A stretch of 64,000 nucleotides of DNA, from NCBI GenBank assembly GCA_963576565.1, contig OY755045.1, positions 6,135,477-6,199,476 on the forward strand. The letters are read 5' to 3'. The stretch's first letter is position 1; each line of letters opens with the position of its first letter. This document shows, one piece after another, positions 62,571 to 64,000 of the stretch. Below the pieces are notes generated by a model, which worked only from the letters and a program-made list of their open reading frames with translations, did not search any database and was not told the origin of the DNA. The translations under genes were made by a program, and so were the position numbers. The DNA comes from Aspidapion aeneum. Taxonomy: Eukaryota > Arthropoda > Insecta > Coleoptera > Brentidae.

Positions 62571-64000
62571 CGTTTCCAGTTTTTTAGAGCTACTGCGATA
62601 TATATTTTTTAAAAAGTTGAAGAGATACAACATTACTGTCTTAAGCCTTTCGTTACCAGGAATTAAAAATTATAAACCTTCTAAAAATTTCATAAAATTG
62701 GACGAAGGATAGTCTAGATAATCCTATAAATATCTCCAGTATCCGAACTCATCGACAAGATTCGAACCCACCACTGTTACTAACTCATTTTTGACCAGCA
62801 CACTAACGCACCAAATCACCAAGAACCTGACACCTGCCTCTTGATAAAAAGTGCTTTTCTTTTTTCAAGATATTTCTGTTTAAAATTACTATTTTTATTT
62901 TTAGAAAGCTCACAATAAAAATTTTATTATACTGGTAGGGAATTTTCAACAACAGGTGCCACTTGACCCCATTTCTGATTCAAGATATTTCATATAAACC
63001 ATTTTAAAAGGGCTAAAAAAACATATTTTATTTTTTTAAAATTATTAACTTACCATTAATTTAAAATGTTCGATACTCAACAAAAAAATCTATAAATACT
63101 TGAAACCTTTTTATAAATTATCTACAAAATTTCCCGCCAAAAAACGTCCAAAATCTAAACTGAACTCTCTCGCACGACGGGTTCTAAAATTTCCAGTTTT
63201 TCATTCAAGAATTAGATTTCATTCAAAAAAGGCACGAATCATCAAATACGTGTTTGTGGATTTTCCGAAAGATTTTCACCGAATTTTCCGCAGCGCGACG
63301 TGTGTCCCGCCGATTTCCCGACCGAGTCTGACCACGAGAATTTTTCCCAACCCCCTCCTTCAACCCCTACCAAGTGAAAATCGATCCTCACGACATAACC
63401 TCATGCAAAATTCCCCTCTGAACCCGTCTTATCTCACACCATCTCTTTCTGATTCATCACAACAAATAAAGACACAAATAGTTTTTCCGGTGAATTTCCT
63501 ATTTCGAGAACATACCCCCAAGTAAGTCGCTTCTAGTAGGCTGTGAGTTGTAAGTCACCGGTTGAACAAAGAAGAGTGTTTAGCAATTGACGTCACTTGA
63601 GTTGGGGATGAAAAACAGAGACGAAGCGATACGGATTTTGTAAGTTAGAAAGAGTAATTAGTAGATTCGAGGAGAGTAAGTTGAGTTTTTGGAATATCTG
63701 TTCCATAATTTTTAAACGGCTATACATAATTGAAACTAGAACCACTGCATAAAACTTATAGTTAAAAAAATTTTAAAGTTATAAAGAGTTATTTTTATGT
63801 AACGAAACGCCATTTATAAGTTTTTAAATATTTTTAATTAAATATTGTTTTCGATGTCAAGAGATGTGCAAGACTAGGTTAAGAATAAGTAAAATGTATG
63901 GCAACACCAGCGACTTGTTTTTGGGTATATTTTCAGGATCGCTGTATTTTAATAAAAGTCTTATTCGGCTAATATGTCCTTTGAGCCACAACATCACATA
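62571..64000. other. No gene accepted; GC-richer patch at 63270-63480
   Basis: A 141-codon plus-strand frame (63100-63525) is basic and Ser/Pro-rich with no domain I know. It ends one base after a good splice-donor-like caa|gtaagt (about 63521-63529). The patch 63270-63480 is the most GC-rich unique-looking DNA here and could be an exon or promoter area, but nothing proves it. Confidence 0.3.

Overview
This is AT-rich animal nuclear DNA, most likely from an insect with a large, repeat-filled genome. The transposon mix (hAT, PIF/Harbinger, pogo/Tigger, RTE/Jockey/CR1-like LINEs, Penelope) and an insect-style Dexras gene fit that. A beetle is my best guess, but the sequence does not prove it. 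There are no operons, prokaryotic genes, rRNA genes or confident tRNA genes.

The only convincing host gene is on the minus strand: a Dexras1/Rhes-type (RASD) small GTPase. Its N-terminal coding exon is at 56220-56495 (start codon at 56448) and its P-loop/switch exon is at 26276-26470. The GT-AG junctions join the two in phase, giving the P-loop GSARTGKT. The intron between them is about 29.7 kb and is almost entirely transposons and satellites. The 3' exons must lie left of position 1, and at least one noncoding 5' exon lies right of 56495. Just inside the intron, 53.6-56.2 kb is a tandem array of decayed duplications of the end of the first coding exon plus the start of the intron.

Layout. 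0-5.6 kb: hAT copies with ZMYM-type coding remnants, a TIR family with exact 7-bp target duplications, and a foldback element with a 9-bp duplication. 5.9-9.7 kb: nested repeats, including a TIR element built of palindrome-joined tandem units and hairpin-ended elements. 11.8-16.1 kb: two LINE reverse transcriptase remnants, one split by a 409-bp insert. 17-18 kb: a PIF/Harbinger element with remnants of both its genes. 19-31 kb: pogo/Tigger elements, RTE fragments, MITEs, the GTPase P-loop exon and a 1.27-kb foldback. 33-35.3 kb: a hammerhead-like motif, an RNase H fragment and a Penelope-like element with inverted 393-bp repeats around a GIY-YIG domain. 36-41.7 kb: a 171-bp satellite, TIR elements and an RTE fragment. 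42.3-48.1 kb: a palindromic repeat interrupted by nine copies of a 492-bp satellite. 48.2-49.1 kb: a short tandem array in which every 272-280-bp unit carries a hammerhead-like ribozyme, the whole flanked by a 12-14-bp target duplication. This is retrozyme-like and the most interesting object here. 49.4-53.4 kb: a three-layer nested insertion and more DNA transposons. 59-62.6 kb: a hAT fragment, MITEs and an RTE fragment.

Most long open frames elsewhere are chance frames in repeats. Family names rest on protein motifs, TIRs and target duplications read by eye; no search was run.
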